Source: Nitrospirota bacterium (GTDB lineage: Bacteria > Nitrospirota > Thermodesulfovibrionia > Thermodesulfovibrionales > UBA6898). From it: a DNA stretch of 34,883 nucleotides. Where the stretch lies: contig JACRLQ010000055.1 of assembly GCA_016215155.1 (NCBI GenBank), forward strand, positions 1 through 34,883. Reading direction: 5' to 3'. Shown one piece after another: positions 16,141 to 23,826 of this stretch. Positions within the stretch are counted from its first letter, which is position 1. Each line of letters starts with the position of its first letter. A model generated the notes under the pieces. The model saw nothing but the letters and a program-made list of their open reading frames with translations, had not been told where the DNA came from and made no database searches. The position numbers were made by a program, and so were the translations under genes.

Positions 16141-17190
16141 ATGAAAAAAATAATGTTGCCGCTTATTGCTCTTACAGTCGTATTGTTTCTTCAATCTGAG
16201 GCGGGGGCCCACCATGCCGCAGTGGGTATGGCCACCGGAGAGGCAGGGCCTATCAAGACGATCTCGGCATCCACGATGAAACAGGGCAGCTTCGGATTTG
16301 ATGTCCAGGCCGAATATATCGACCTCAAAAGGTTTTCCGATGCAGAGCTCCTGAGGTTCGCGGAGGCCGGCGCCGACACGCACAGCATCGATTCCGTCAG
16401 GCATCTGTTTTTAAGTTTTGGTTATGGGCTGACCAACGACCTTACCCTCGGATTTAAACTGCCTTACGTATCGCTCAGGAATATACGGGCCTCCCACGCG
16501 GAGACCCCTGACGAGGTGCATAACCACGGGAATTCAAACGGCATGGGCGACCTTTCGGTCGTCGCGCGTTACCGTTTCATCAGAAACGGTGATATGAGGT
16601 TTGAATCTTCGGTGATCGGGGGAATAAAGGTCCCGACAGGCAAAACAACAGTCAACGATTCAGAGGGCGAGCGGCTCGAGGCAGAGCACCAGCCGGGGTC
16701 AGGCTCCTGGGACCCTATAATAGGGCTGGCCGCGACAAAAAGAACCGGGGCCGTATCTCTGGATGCGAACATTCTCTATATTTTTTCTACAAAGGGTTCA
16801 CAGGAGACCGACCTTGGCGATACACTCAATTTAAATGCGGCCGTGTCCTGGCGGGCCGTTAAAAAAGACGTGGCTGTTGACCTTGTTTTAGAGGCCAACG
16901 GGCAGTGGAAACAGAAACTGAAGATCGGCGGGGTCGAGGACCCTAACAGCGGGGAGACGGTCCTGTTTTTGTCTCCCGGCCTCAGGCTGGGGTTTAAGAA
17001 TAATATTATGGCATATATATCCGCCGGGTTCCCGGTTGTCCAGGACCTAAACGGAATACAGACCAAGACCAGGACTATGTTTCATGTCGCTAGCCTTTGC
17101 AGGCGTGGCCTTTGGGGAAACCGGGGTCCCGGCCGGCCAAAAAACAAAATTTACGAAACACTTCACGGAGACATATTTTGCGATCACTGA
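16141..17190 (+). CDS. Outer-membrane transporter-like beta-barrel (C terminus altered)
   Basis: From the ATG at 16141, with GGAGAGG just upstream, it encodes 349 residues. Residues 1-23 form a signal peptide ending AGA, followed by HHAAVGMATGE. The mature part has alternating strand segments, LTNDLTLGFKLPYV, NSNGMGDLSVVARYRF and LFLSPGLRLGF, typical of the MetA-pathway/transporter-type outer-membrane barrels (PF13557-like). HASHAETPDEVHNHGNSNG-type His-rich loops suggest metal contact. After GIQTKTRTMFHV (near 305) the sequence no longer looks like a final beta strand: it becomes SLCRRGLWGNRGPGRPKNK, in a region that also codes for the next gene in another frame. The natural C-terminal strand is probably lost by a deletion or frameshift. 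Confidence 0.72.
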   Translation: MKKIMLPLIALTVVLFLQSEAGAHHAAVGMATGEAGPIKTISASTMKQGSFGFDVQAEYIDLKRFSDAELLRFAEAGADTHSIDSVRHLFLSFGYGLTNDLTLGFKLPYVSLRNIRASHAETPDEVHNHGNSNGMGDLSVVARYRFIRNGDMRFESSVIGGIKVPTGKTTVNDSEGERLEAEHQPGSGSWDPIIGLAATKRTGAVSLDANILYIFSTKGSQETDLGDTLNLNAAVSWRAVKKDVAVDLVLEANGQWKQKLKIGGVEDPNSGETVLFLSPGLRLGFKNNIMAYISAGFPVVQDLNGIQTKTRTMFHVASLCRRGLWGNRGPGRPKNKIYETLHGDIFCDH

Positions 17191-17524
17191 AAAGGCGGAG
17201 TTCAGCATCGAGGTCCTCCCTGATGAAAAAGAATACAGGATCGGGAAAAATGTAATCGGCATCGTTGTCCATGACAAGCGTGACCAGGACGTGGAGGGGG
17301 CTGAGATCAATATCACTGACGACAAAAGCCGAAAGTTCCCTGTCAAAGACAAGGGCGACGGACTTTATACCGTTTCAGACCTGGATATTAAAAGAGAAGG
17401 GCACTGGAAACTTGTAATCCGGATTAATAAAAAGTCGCTCTCTGATGAGGCGGTCTTTGTCTTCCCTCCAGTGTCGAAAAAGTTCCTTCCCCCCGGCAGC
17501 TACGATCCGGAAGGACTGAAGTGA
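17084..17524 (+). CDS. FixH/YtkA-like secreted beta-domain protein (N terminus possibly truncated)
   Basis: The frame encodes 146 residues. Residues about 30-135 read as an Ig-like beta domain: FSIEVLPDEKEYRIGKNVIG, VVHDKRDQDVEGAEINI, KDKGDGLYTVSDLDI, GHWKLVIRI, a pattern of YtkA/FixH-like periplasmic domains often found beside metal-transport genes. The first residues MSLAFAGVAFGETG look like the second half of a signal peptide, without the basic start. The frame is closed by a stop 36 bases upstream. The 107-base overlap with the barrel gene is far longer than a normal operon overlap. A deletion that joined the end of the barrel gene to the signal peptide region is the simplest explanation; a sequencing error is possible. 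Confidence 0.65.
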   Translation: MSLAFAGVAFGETGVPAGQKTKFTKHFTETYFAITEKAEFSIEVLPDEKEYRIGKNVIGIVVHDKRDQDVEGAEINITDDKSRKFPVKDKGDGLYTVSDLDIKREGHWKLVIRINKKSLSDEAVFVFPPVSKKFLPPGSYDPEGLK

Positions 17525-17544
17525 CAGGTTGAATTATTACCTGT
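17524..17544. terminator. Hairpin between convergent genes
   Basis: ACAGGT (17524-17529) and ACCTGT (17539-17544) can pair around a 9-base AT-rich loop between two convergent stop codons. There is no long T-run, so termination is only suggested. Confidence 0.3.
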
Positions 17545-18526
17545 TATATTGAATATTGTACTGCTTCTGAAGTTCCGGGTCCCGGCCTATGTCCTTTATC
17601 GCGCCGGACTGGGCATCGACTTCGAAATAAAACCCGACCGTCCTTTCGCCTTCCATGGCGGTATAGCTGACGAAGTATTTCTGCTCATCGACCTTCTTTG
17701 ACTGCCAGCCCACGATTTTAAACCTGGCGGCATTGTCGCCGGCCCATTTGTTCACGATGGAATCCACAGGGGTCCTCTTAAAAAGCACGTCGGACCTCTT
17801 TACGATCTCTACCGCCTTTTCCTCCGTCATATCATAATATGGGGGCCCTGAAGCCGGGGGCGGCGGAGCTGATGCGGTTGCCTGGACAGTCTCCGCGGAC
17901 TGACCTGCCTGAGGCGTGCCCTCGACTGATGATGTCTGCGGGGGAGTTTGCCCCCCCGGTGTATCGGCCACCGGAGCTCTCTGCGCAGCCTGCTCTTTCG
18001 GGGTACCCGGCCCTGATCTGAAAATAAAAAACAGGGCAAGCGCGACAATGAGCACGCCGCCTGCCGCCAGAAGGAGCCGGACCTTTCCTGTCGAACGGTT
18101 GTTTGGAGTTTCAGCGGGAGGGGTCGGTGAGTGCTTCTTTGTCGCCGCTGCCATGGACACCGTTTTATTGCTGCCGGCCTTATTCTCCTGTGCTTGAGGG
18201 GCGGGCATCCCGGCCTCCGCCGGCTTTACGTCCTCAGCGTGTGCGTCGTCCGGGGCGGGAAGGTCCCCCGGCACAGACTTCACCTCGTTTTCAGGCTCGA
18301 CACGGGATGCCTCCGTATCGGCCATCGAAGTTTGTTGCACAGGGGTCTGCGATTCATCAACGACTGACTGGTCCTCCGGGGGAGTCTCCGGGGCCTCCTC
18401 CGCGGGCTTTCGCTTAAAGACAAGGACCGCACCGCATTTGCCGCATTTAATCCTGGTCTGCCCGGGTTTTAACTTCTCATCCGGGAAGACAAGCTTTATC
18501 TTACATTTAGGACAGGTTATTTTCAT
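17537..18526 (-). CDS. Zinc-ribbon (MJ0042-type) membrane protein
   Basis: A 329-residue protein. The N terminus has a CPKC..CGKCG zinc ribbon (C5, C8, C28, C31) of the MJ0042/zinc-ribbon type, followed by a long Pro, Ala and Glu-rich low-complexity linker (about 40-147). One membrane helix (about 149-170, LLLAAGGVLIVALALFFIFR) follows, then a second Pro/Ala linker. The C-terminal 95 residues form a compact domain (YYDMTEEKAVEIVKR to the end) with KYFVSYTAMEGERTVGFYFE, probably periplasmic and PepSY- or lipocalin-like in its strand pattern. I do not recognise the last domain. The layout, zinc ribbon inside and sensor or binding domain outside, occurs in uncharacterised delta-proteobacterial and Nitrospirota proteins. 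The gene lies 43 bases downstream of the next one and may be co-transcribed with it. Confidence 0.78.
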   Translation of the reverse strand: MKITCPKCKIKLVFPDEKLKPGQTRIKCGKCGAVLVFKRKPAEEAPETPPEDQSVVDESQTPVQQTSMADTEASRVEPENEVKSVPGDLPAPDDAHAEDVKPAEAGMPAPQAQENKAGSNKTVSMAAATKKHSPTPPAETPNNRSTGKVRLLLAAGGVLIVALALFFIFRSGPGTPKEQAAQRAPVADTPGGQTPPQTSSVEGTPQAGQSAETVQATASAPPPPASGPPYYDMTEEKAVEIVKRSDVLFKRTPVDSIVNKWAGDNAARFKIVGWQSKKVDEQKYFVSYTAMEGERTVGFYFEVDAQSGAIKDIGRDPELQKQYNIQYNR

Positions 18527-18569
18527 TTTGCCACTGACGATCTCTGACTATTTTATCACAAGAGCCGCC

Positions 18570-19757
18570 TTACCCGAAGAAATCATGGTCAGGCAGGGCA
18601 TACAGTTTACGGATATACGACCCGAGGGTCTCCGGAAGGTACCTCCCCCAGACCTTTATTGGGACCTCCTCAAGGCGGTCGCGCGGGCTGAAGCCGACCG
18701 CAAACAGGAACTCGACAAGGAATTCCACGTTCATCGGTATGTAGCCCTTGTAATATTTATTGTCCCTCTGCGCAATTATCCTCTCTTCGTGGATGCTGCT
18801 TCCGAGTTCTGATTCGACAAGGTCAGGGAATGTAGTCAGGATGACCTCGATGCTGATCCTGGGCTCGGCGTCCTTCAGTAACGGCTCCAGCCCGCGGCCC
18901 AGGTCTTCAGCGGGAATTCCCCGGTCCTTATACCTTTCCCAGGCCTTCTCGTCCTTGTATCTTCTGCATACATGCTCCGCGTCCCAGGCAACCTCGAAGA
19001 TCATGTTGGTGGCCCTGAAGTTGCCGCTGAACTGCTCCTGTTCGAGCACCTTTATGTCCTTAGCCGCGCGCGCCATCGTGGTAAACTTCTGCTGGGTATC
19101 ATCGTCGGCGACGATCTTTAAGGCCCCGACATCCTGGATCATAAGGGCATTCCTGTCGAACTCTATTGTGCCGTCTCGGAACCTGCCGGCGATGACCTCC
19201 TCCGCGGCTATGAATTCTTTTGCCATCTCCTCGGGAGGCGTCATGAACTGCTCAAGGGGGACGCCGGACTGCTCTGCCCGCGCCAGGGCCATCTGCCGGG
19301 CATGGTCGAGCACGTTCCCGAAGATCCAGTCGGCAATGCGGCGGTTCGCCTTTTCCGCAATCCTCTTGGGACGCTTCACGCGGTAAGATCCGAGCAGATG
19401 CCCCTTTTCATCGAGTAATACGGAGGCGTTAATCGGCGTTTCCCTGTAATAGTAATCCGGGTTTTCGAGATACCTGCTCAGGAGTGAGGCCACCCTCGGA
19501 GTGGTCTCCCTGCTGTCACGGCAGAGGAGGTCCCTCAACTCCCCCTTGAAACGTATCTTCTCCTGCTTGATGCCGGCGGGGTATATCATCTCAAGGAGCC
19601 TCCTGCTCAGGACGTCGAGCGTCTCCCTGACGATATATACATCGCAGATCAGGATCTCGGTAAGTGAACGGACATCCTCCGGCTCAGCGCGGCCGCTGAA
19701 CCAGCGCTCCGCAATGCGGAACAGTCTGTCCCTGTGCGCAAACGACGTAAGAAACAT
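18570..19757 (-). CDS. Uncharacterised 395-aa protein, possible divergent RelA/SpoT-like fold
   Basis: No confident family. The protein is soluble, with no signal peptide or membrane helix. Several segments appear in the order of RelA/SpoT nucleotidyltransferase motifs: RVKRPKRIAEK (126-136) resembles the basic substrate loop, IQDVGALKIV (207-216) the D-x-x-G-x-R-I metal strand, EQFSGNFRATNMIFEV (241-256) the NGYRSLH strand, and ISIEVILTTFPDLVESELGS (301-320) followed by H323 the EIQIRT...AE...H helix. Extra segments of about 50 and 40 residues lie between them, and NGYRSLH is poorly kept. The resemblance is therefore a hypothesis. The N-terminal 110 residues are helical. The ATG at 19757 lacks a clear ribosome site. 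It sits between a lipoprotein gene and a zinc-ribbon membrane protein gene on the same strand. Confidence 0.75.
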   Translation of the reverse strand: MFLTSFAHRDRLFRIAERWFSGRAEPEDVRSLTEILICDVYIVRETLDVLSRRLLEMIYPAGIKQEKIRFKGELRDLLCRDSRETTPRVASLLSRYLENPDYYYRETPINASVLLDEKGHLLGSYRVKRPKRIAEKANRRIADWIFGNVLDHARQMALARAEQSGVPLEQFMTPPEEMAKEFIAAEEVIAGRFRDGTIEFDRNALMIQDVGALKIVADDDTQQKFTTMARAAKDIKVLEQEQFSGNFRATNMIFEVAWDAEHVCRRYKDEKAWERYKDRGIPAEDLGRGLEPLLKDAEPRISIEVILTTFPDLVESELGSSIHEERIIAQRDNKYYKGYIPMNVEFLVEFLFAVGFSPRDRLEEVPIKVWGRYLPETLGSYIRKLYALPDHDFFG

Positions 19758-19787
19758 TATGATGGCCCGGAGAGGTGGATGATTTTA

Positions 19788-20018
19788 TTACTTTCCGGTC
19801 CCATCCGGGGCTGACTGAATCGCTGAAAGGCGGCTCGCCGCCTCTTTCGCCTCAGGGGAATCTGGATACTTCGCTACGATTTCCCGGTATAGCTCGACCG
19901 CATGGGCCCTGTTATTCTGGAGTTCCTCGAACTTGGCGGTGCCCATAAGCTCTGACGCCCTGTTTGAGCAGGCCGCAAGGGCCAAAAGAAGGACTGCAAC
20001 TACGGCAATTCTATTCAT
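19788..20018 (-). CDS. Small lipoprotein with TPR-like helices
   Basis: A 76-residue protein starting MNRIAVVAVLLLALAACSNR. The lipobox LAAC places the lipidated cysteine at position 17, so it is exported and anchored in the envelope. The rest (ELQNNRAHAVELYREIVAKY, PDSPEAKEAASRLSAI) is one or one and a half TPR-like repeats, as in outer-membrane assembly lipoproteins, but much shorter. GGAGG eight bases upstream fixes the start. An inverted repeat lies in the promoter region. It is followed 30 bases later by the 395-residue gene, likely in one transcript. Confidence 0.82.
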   Translation of the reverse strand: MNRIAVVAVLLLALAACSNRASELMGTAKFEELQNNRAHAVELYREIVAKYPDSPEAKEAASRLSAIQSAPDGTGK

Positions 20019-20047
20019 ACGGCCTCCTGTATAGTTGACCTATAATT

Positions 20048-20071
20048 CCATGAATGGTCATGGGGCGTCAA
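20048..20071 (-). promoter_or_regulatory. Possible promoter with an inverted repeat for the lipoprotein gene
   Basis: On the minus strand TTGACG (20071-20066) can act as -35, with AATTAT about 18 bases downstream. Between them lies CCATGA-N4-TCATGG (20048-20063 on plus), a 6-4-6 inverted repeat placed where a repressor would block RNA polymerase. Confidence 0.3.
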
Positions 20072-20191
20072 GCAGGCAATGCTGCGTTACACTCTCTTTA
20101 AAGGGTTCCTCTACCCCAACATGCGACAAATCTGAAACTTCCGGGGTCGGGGCACTATCAACGGAAAGGGGTTAGGCTGAAATATTAGCGT

Positions 20192-20211
20192 GCCTGCTTG
20201 AAACTGCAGGC
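20192..20211. terminator. Hairpin downstream of the CPA2 antiporter gene
   Basis: GCCTGC and GCAGGC pair perfectly around an 8-base loop, 22 bases past the minus-strand stop at 20233. No T-run follows, so its terminator role is uncertain. Confidence 0.3.
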
Positions 20212-20232
20212 GGCGACATGCCGCGCTGAAAA

Positions 20233-22239
20233 CTATAACACAGGAGGACAGCTGCCCATATCATCCCTCATGCACTGCATGGCTTTTGCTATCTGCTGCT
20301 GGGTCCCGGTGAATAGAACCACATCACCTTCCTGAAAAACAAAACCAGGGCTTGGATTCGCGTACACTTCACCTTCTCTTTTTACACCAATGACCGTAGA
20401 GCCCGTTCGGCTGCGGATTTTCATCTCTGTAATACTCCTGCCTATCAGCGGGGAGTCCTTGTCGATTCGCTGGCCCTGAAATTCTATATCAGTAATGATG
20501 TCCGTATGCTCAAAAAGCTTTTTCTTCGGCAAATGCACGCTTCGAAGTGCACGGTAGTTGTCAGCCCTGATTGAGCTGGTAACCTCCAGTATCTCATCCG
20601 GGGGCACAAGATACCGTTCAAGAACGCGGGAGAATATCTCAATGGATGTCTCAAACTCTTCCGGAATTACCTCATCCGCGCCAAGCGCTTTTAGCTCATC
20701 TACCTCCGTAAGATATCTGGTCCTGGCTATGATAAATAACTGGGGGGCAATTGACCTGGCAATTGATACAGTCCTTCGTGTTGATATCGCGTCGGAAATC
20801 GCAATAACAAGAAGCCTTGCCTTTTCAATTCCAAGCTTATGGAGTAGTTCCAGACTTGTACCGTCACCGTAATATATGGGCTCGCCTTTATTTTTCATCT
20901 CGCTTACGGTATTGCCGTTCATTTCAAGGATGGCATATGGGATTTCTGAACCCTTCAGCACCCTTGCCAAATTTCTGCCGTTAAGACCAAAACCGATAAT
21001 AATGACATGCCCATGTTTTCTTACTGCATGAGGCATATGGACGGAAGCCTCGTGAATCCTGGCCGCCCGGGCGAGAAGACCCCGGGAGGTTACCCATACC
21101 GAAATTTCGGATGAATATTTTAGCGCGAAAGGCGCCATAACCATTGTTATTACTGAGGATGAAAGGAACAACTGATAAATATTTTCATCTATAATATGAA
21201 GAGACTTCCCTGTCAACGCAAGGACGAAGGAAAACTCGCCTATTTGTGCAAGCGTTAATCCTCCCTGTAATGAGGCCCTGGTGGGGGTCCCGATAACAAT
21301 CGCAGCGAGTGAAGCGGAAGCGGTTTTAACGGTGACGATCGTTATGACCGCCAATGCGGCCACAGGGGCATGAGACAACAGGTAATTAATGTCCATCAGC
21401 ATCCCGATTGATACAAAAAAAAGCCCCATAAAGGTTTCCTTGAATGGAACAATATCGGAAATAGCCTGATACGCATATTCCGACTCGGAAATAATGAGGC
21501 CGGCAAGGAAAGCCCCAAGTGCAAGTGATAACCCGAATTTTGATGTCAGGGCGGCTATCCCGAGACAAAAGAGCATTATAGTCGTAATAAACAATTCTCT
21601 GTTTCTGGTTCTGACAACCTGATGTAAAACCAGAGGAACAATCCACTTCGCCCCGACCAAAACCGTAATAACAATTATCGCCGCCTTCAGCACATCCAGG
21701 CCAATCGCAGGAATGTCAATCCCTGAACCGCTAAGAGCCGGAGCAAGCAACATAAAAGGGACCACGCACAAATCCTGAAAGATCAGTACACCTACTACAT
21801 ATCTCCCATAGGGACTGTCCAATTCACCTCTCTCGGAAATTATTTTTAAAACTATGGCCGTACTGCTCAACGCCACCAGAAATCCTAAAAAAATGGACTG
21901 TTTTGTGTTGGCAGTCCAAAGCAGCGCTAGGAGCGTGGTAAGCCCCCCAGTAAGAAAAACCTGCAATGTCCCCCCTCCAATGACTGCGCGTTTCATTTTT
22001 ATAAGCTTAGACAGCGAGAACTCGATACCGATTGCGAATAGAAGTAACACCACTCCAATTTCGGCCATAGTTTCGATTTCACGGGTATCATTAACAAAGG
22101 CCAGCCCGTTGGGTCCTATGATGACACCGGAAATCAGGAAGCCGACAATGGAAGGAAGGTTTAGTTTTTGGAGAACAAATACCGACAATGCCGATACAAT
22201 GAGAACGATGGCTAATGAATCAATAATACCGTGTTCCAT
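20233..22239 (-). CDS. CPA2 family cation:proton antiporter with TrkA domains
   Basis: A 668-residue inner-membrane protein. Residues 1 to about 385 form a twelve-helix or thirteen-helix Na+/H+ exchanger domain of the CPA2 (KefB/YbaL) kind, including LPSIVGFLISGVIIGPNGL and LALGAFLAGLIISESEYAYQ. A TrkA-N (RCK) domain follows from about 410 with the nucleotide-binding motif HVIIIGFGLNGRNLARVLK, and a TrkA-C domain fills the last 80 residues. Relatives exchange K+ or Na+ for H+ and are gated by NAD(H) or other ligands. The ATG at 22239 is preferred to a GTG at 22254; neither has a clear ribosome site. Codon use is slightly more AT-rich than the neighbours. No kefF-type partner is adjacent. Confidence 0.92.
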   Translation of the reverse strand: MEHGIIDSLAIVLIVSALSVFVLQKLNLPSIVGFLISGVIIGPNGLAFVNDTREIETMAEIGVVLLLFAIGIEFSLSKLIKMKRAVIGGGTLQVFLTGGLTTLLALLWTANTKQSIFLGFLVALSSTAIVLKIISERGELDSPYGRYVVGVLIFQDLCVVPFMLLAPALSGSGIDIPAIGLDVLKAAIIVITVLVGAKWIVPLVLHQVVRTRNRELFITTIMLFCLGIAALTSKFGLSLALGAFLAGLIISESEYAYQAISDIVPFKETFMGLFFVSIGMLMDINYLLSHAPVAALAVITIVTVKTASASLAAIVIGTPTRASLQGGLTLAQIGEFSFVLALTGKSLHIIDENIYQLFLSSSVITMVMAPFALKYSSEISVWVTSRGLLARAARIHEASVHMPHAVRKHGHVIIIGFGLNGRNLARVLKGSEIPYAILEMNGNTVSEMKNKGEPIYYGDGTSLELLHKLGIEKARLLVIAISDAISTRRTVSIARSIAPQLFIIARTRYLTEVDELKALGADEVIPEEFETSIEIFSRVLERYLVPPDEILEVTSSIRADNYRALRSVHLPKKKLFEHTDIITDIEFQGQRIDKDSPLIGRSITEMKIRSRTGSTVIGVKREGEVYANPSPGFVFQEGDVVLFTGTQQQIAKAMQCMRDDMGSCPPVL

Positions 22240-22473
22240 GGTTAATCTTATCACGTTTTAATGACCTACAAACAATCATAAAAACGAAAGCCCCCCCAGA
22301 GATAAGGGGTTTTTTCGTGCCTAGATTCTACACGGTTATTCTGTAGAAAAATGTCCTTTTCTCTTCAATAGGTGATTCATAAGTCTTCCGGTGTACCATT
22401 TGGTGTACCAAATCGGAAAGCTTATGGTCTAAGACAAGCTAAGCAGCTGATTTATAACGGGTAGGAGAAAAAA
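22240..22473. other. Intergenic region beside tRNA-Leu with hairpin and repeated GTGTACC
   Basis: No gene is called. GCCCC and GGGG arms near 22291-22310 are followed by TTTTTT on the plus strand and could form a terminator-like hairpin. Further on, GGTGTACC occurs twice within 20 bases (22392-22410). A stretch of this kind next to a tRNA 3' end could be a decayed integrase tail, but the reading frame is interrupted. Confidence 0.4.
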
Positions 22474-22556
22474 TGGTGCCGAAGGCGGGACTCGAACCCG
22501 CATGGTTGCCCACACGCCCCTCAAACGTGCGTGTCTACCAGTTCCACCACTTCGGC
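22474..22556 (-). tRNA. tRNA-Leu (anticodon GAG)
   Basis: On the minus strand the gene begins GCCGAAGTGGTGGAACTGG and ends CTTCGGC-A-CCA, so the acceptor stem pairs over seven bases and CCA is encoded. The D-arm GGTAGACACG is typical for leucine. The anticodon stem CACGT/GCGTG encloses the loop TTGAGGG, giving anticodon GAG (codons CUC and CUU). A long variable arm (TGGGCAACCA) and the T-loop GGTTCGAGTCC confirm a class II tRNA. Confidence 0.96.
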
Positions 22557-22689
22557 ACAATGGGATGAGTAAAATATTACTACATAACCGCAGATCTTTT
22601 CAACAAATCCTGATCAGTTCCACGCCTCCGGCCGGCATCGGATAGGACCAAGGCCCGGGGCGGGGATAAAAAATACAGAAGTGCCTAAA

Positions 22690-23181
22690 TCACGCGATCT
22701 CCTGGATCTTCGGGATGAGCGGGGTCATCCCCTCGCTCAATATGTCCCCTTTGACCCCGATTACGACCTCGTTATAAGGTATTTCCTTGCCCGAGGCCTG
22801 TATGGCCTGTTTCGCGAGATATGCGAGACCGCCGCAGCACGGGACCTCCATCCTGACGACATTTACACTCTTGATATCGTTGGTCTTGAACATCTCGGTC
22901 AGTTTTTCATAATAAAACTGTGAGTCATCGAGTTTCGGGCAGGCGATGATCACCTTCTTGCCCTTTATGAACCTGCCGTGAAAGTTGGTGGCTGAAAAGG
23001 CCGTGCAGTCAGCTGCCAAAAGCAGCTCCGCCCCGTTTAGGTAAGGCGCGTTCGGCGCTATCAGCTTAAGCTGTACCGGCCAGTTCGTAAGCTCAGGCTT
23101 TGTATCAGCCGCGCCATGATCAGCCGCCTTCTTTTCCGAAAAATCTACAGCCTTTGTCCCTGGACATCCGCATCCGCTCAT
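22690..23181 (-). CDS. Cysteine-rich redox protein starting MSGCGCPG
   Basis: A 163-residue cytoplasmic protein beginning MSGCGCPGTKAVDFSEKKAA, with GGGAGGA upstream of the ATG at 23181; an in-frame ATG at 23217 lies before that site. Cysteines occur at 4 and 6, in LLAADCTAFSA, in IIACPKLDD and in MEVPCCGGLAYL. This set and the wording resemble the uncharacterised Fe-S/ferredoxin-linked proteins of strict anaerobes found beside hybrid-cluster protein or heterodisulfide reductase genes. An Fe-S cluster is likely but its type cannot be read. An FNR-like site (23295-23306) is 114 bases upstream. It is a monocistronic gene facing away from the hydrogenase operon. Confidence 0.78.
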   Translation of the reverse strand: MSGCGCPGTKAVDFSEKKAADHGAADTKPELTNWPVQLKLIAPNAPYLNGAELLLAADCTAFSATNFHGRFIKGKKVIIACPKLDDSQFYYEKLTEMFKTNDIKSVNVVRMEVPCCGGLAYLAKQAIQASGKEIPYNEVVIGVKGDILSEGMTPLIPKIQEIA

Positions 23182-23294
23182 TTTCTTTTCCTCCCTTTGT
23201 ATCCTGTTGAGCGCCACCTTCAGGCATTGGCGGTCAACGTTTATTAACGATTGTTCGTTGATTTTAGTCTAACGCATTTTATTCCTTCCTCATA

Positions 23295-23306
23295 TGATCT
23301 AAATCA
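23295..23306. promoter_or_regulatory. FNR/CRP-family-like box
   Basis: TGAT-CTAA-ATCA is a palindrome with the same half-sites and four-base centre as FNR sites (TTGAT-N4-ATCAA), and the preceding bases (ATATGAT) match the palindrome at 999-1020. It probably controls the cysteine-rich protein gene starting at 23181. Confidence 0.5.
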
Positions 23307-23376
23307 GTAATTACCTATCACGCCCCCAGAGGTGATATAATTAACAAGAGTCTCATAGCTGAGCCTGTGCTTTATC

Positions 23377-23447
23377 CGTCATGCCCGAGGACCTTGATCG
23401 GGCATCCGCGTTGTTTCAAATGGATTCCCGCCTTCGCGGGAATGACA
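23377..23447. repeat. Paired-hairpin repeat (REP/BIME-like)
   Basis: Two hairpins face outward: GTCATGCCCGA...TCGGGCATCC and ATGGATTCCCGCC..GGCGGGAAT-type pairing in GGATTCCCGCCTTCGCGGGA followed by ATGAC. GTCAT at the left and ATGAC at the right form the outer ends. The same plan occurs inside the elements at 11929 and 33276. Confidence 0.65.
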
Positions 23448-23522
23448 GCCAACAGTGCAGACTATGCAGACCATTATGAGACGCTTAATAATAAAATTAT
23501 TGTGCATACGGAGACGCATCAA

Positions 23523-23717
23523 ATGGAAGATTCCCATCCCTGCGGCGGAGAAAAGGCCCGGCTTTCGAGTATAGCCGAGGAGATAGACAGGATTTATGAG
23601 GAAGAGCTCGACAGGCTCCGTGAGGAATTGACAGGCCAGGGGATCGACATAACCTCCGGAGAGGGCCTTAAGACCTTCATACTCGCAGTACGTAAACTCA
23701 ACGAGCAGTTCAGGTAA
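23523..23717 (+). CDS. Small coiled-coil hypothetical protein
   Basis: The frame from the ATG at 23523 gives 64 residues: MEDSHPCGGEKARLSSIAEE, then a charged helix IDRIYEEELDRLREELTGQG with heptad-like spacing. It ends KLNEQFR. GGAG nine bases before the ATG is an acceptable ribosome site. No function is recognised; the size and helix could suit a small adaptor or regulatory peptide. The gene is on the same strand as the hydrogenase operon and ends 109 bases before it, but a promoter candidate lies in between. Confidence 0.55.
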   Translation: MEDSHPCGGEKARLSSIAEEIDRIYEEELDRLREELTGQGIDITSGEGLKTFILAVRKLNEQFR

Positions 23718-23764
23718 TCTTCTCTTCCCTCCGGCCCTCTTTGCCTTCCGGCAGTAGTTTTCAG

Positions 23765-23793
23765 TTGCGTATGCCTGCCTAATCATCGATAAT
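23765..23793 (+). promoter_or_regulatory. Candidate promoter of the hydrogenase operon
   Basis: TTGCGT (23765-23770) and GATAAT (23788-23793) are 17 bases apart, and the ATG of hydB is 33 bases further on. Both hexamers match the sigma-70 consensus at four or five positions. Confidence 0.4.
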
Positions 23794-23826
23794 TGTTATA
23801 TAGGCCACCCTCAAACCAGACAGCCC

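Larger units (their letters stand above)
23182..23522. other. Intergenic region with FNR-like box and paired-hairpin repeat
   Basis: No gene is called in this 341-base stretch. It holds the FNR-like site at 23295-23306 and the repeat at 23377-23447. A reading frame that enters the next gene from 23367 passes straight through the repeat and is not believed. Confidence 0.7.
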
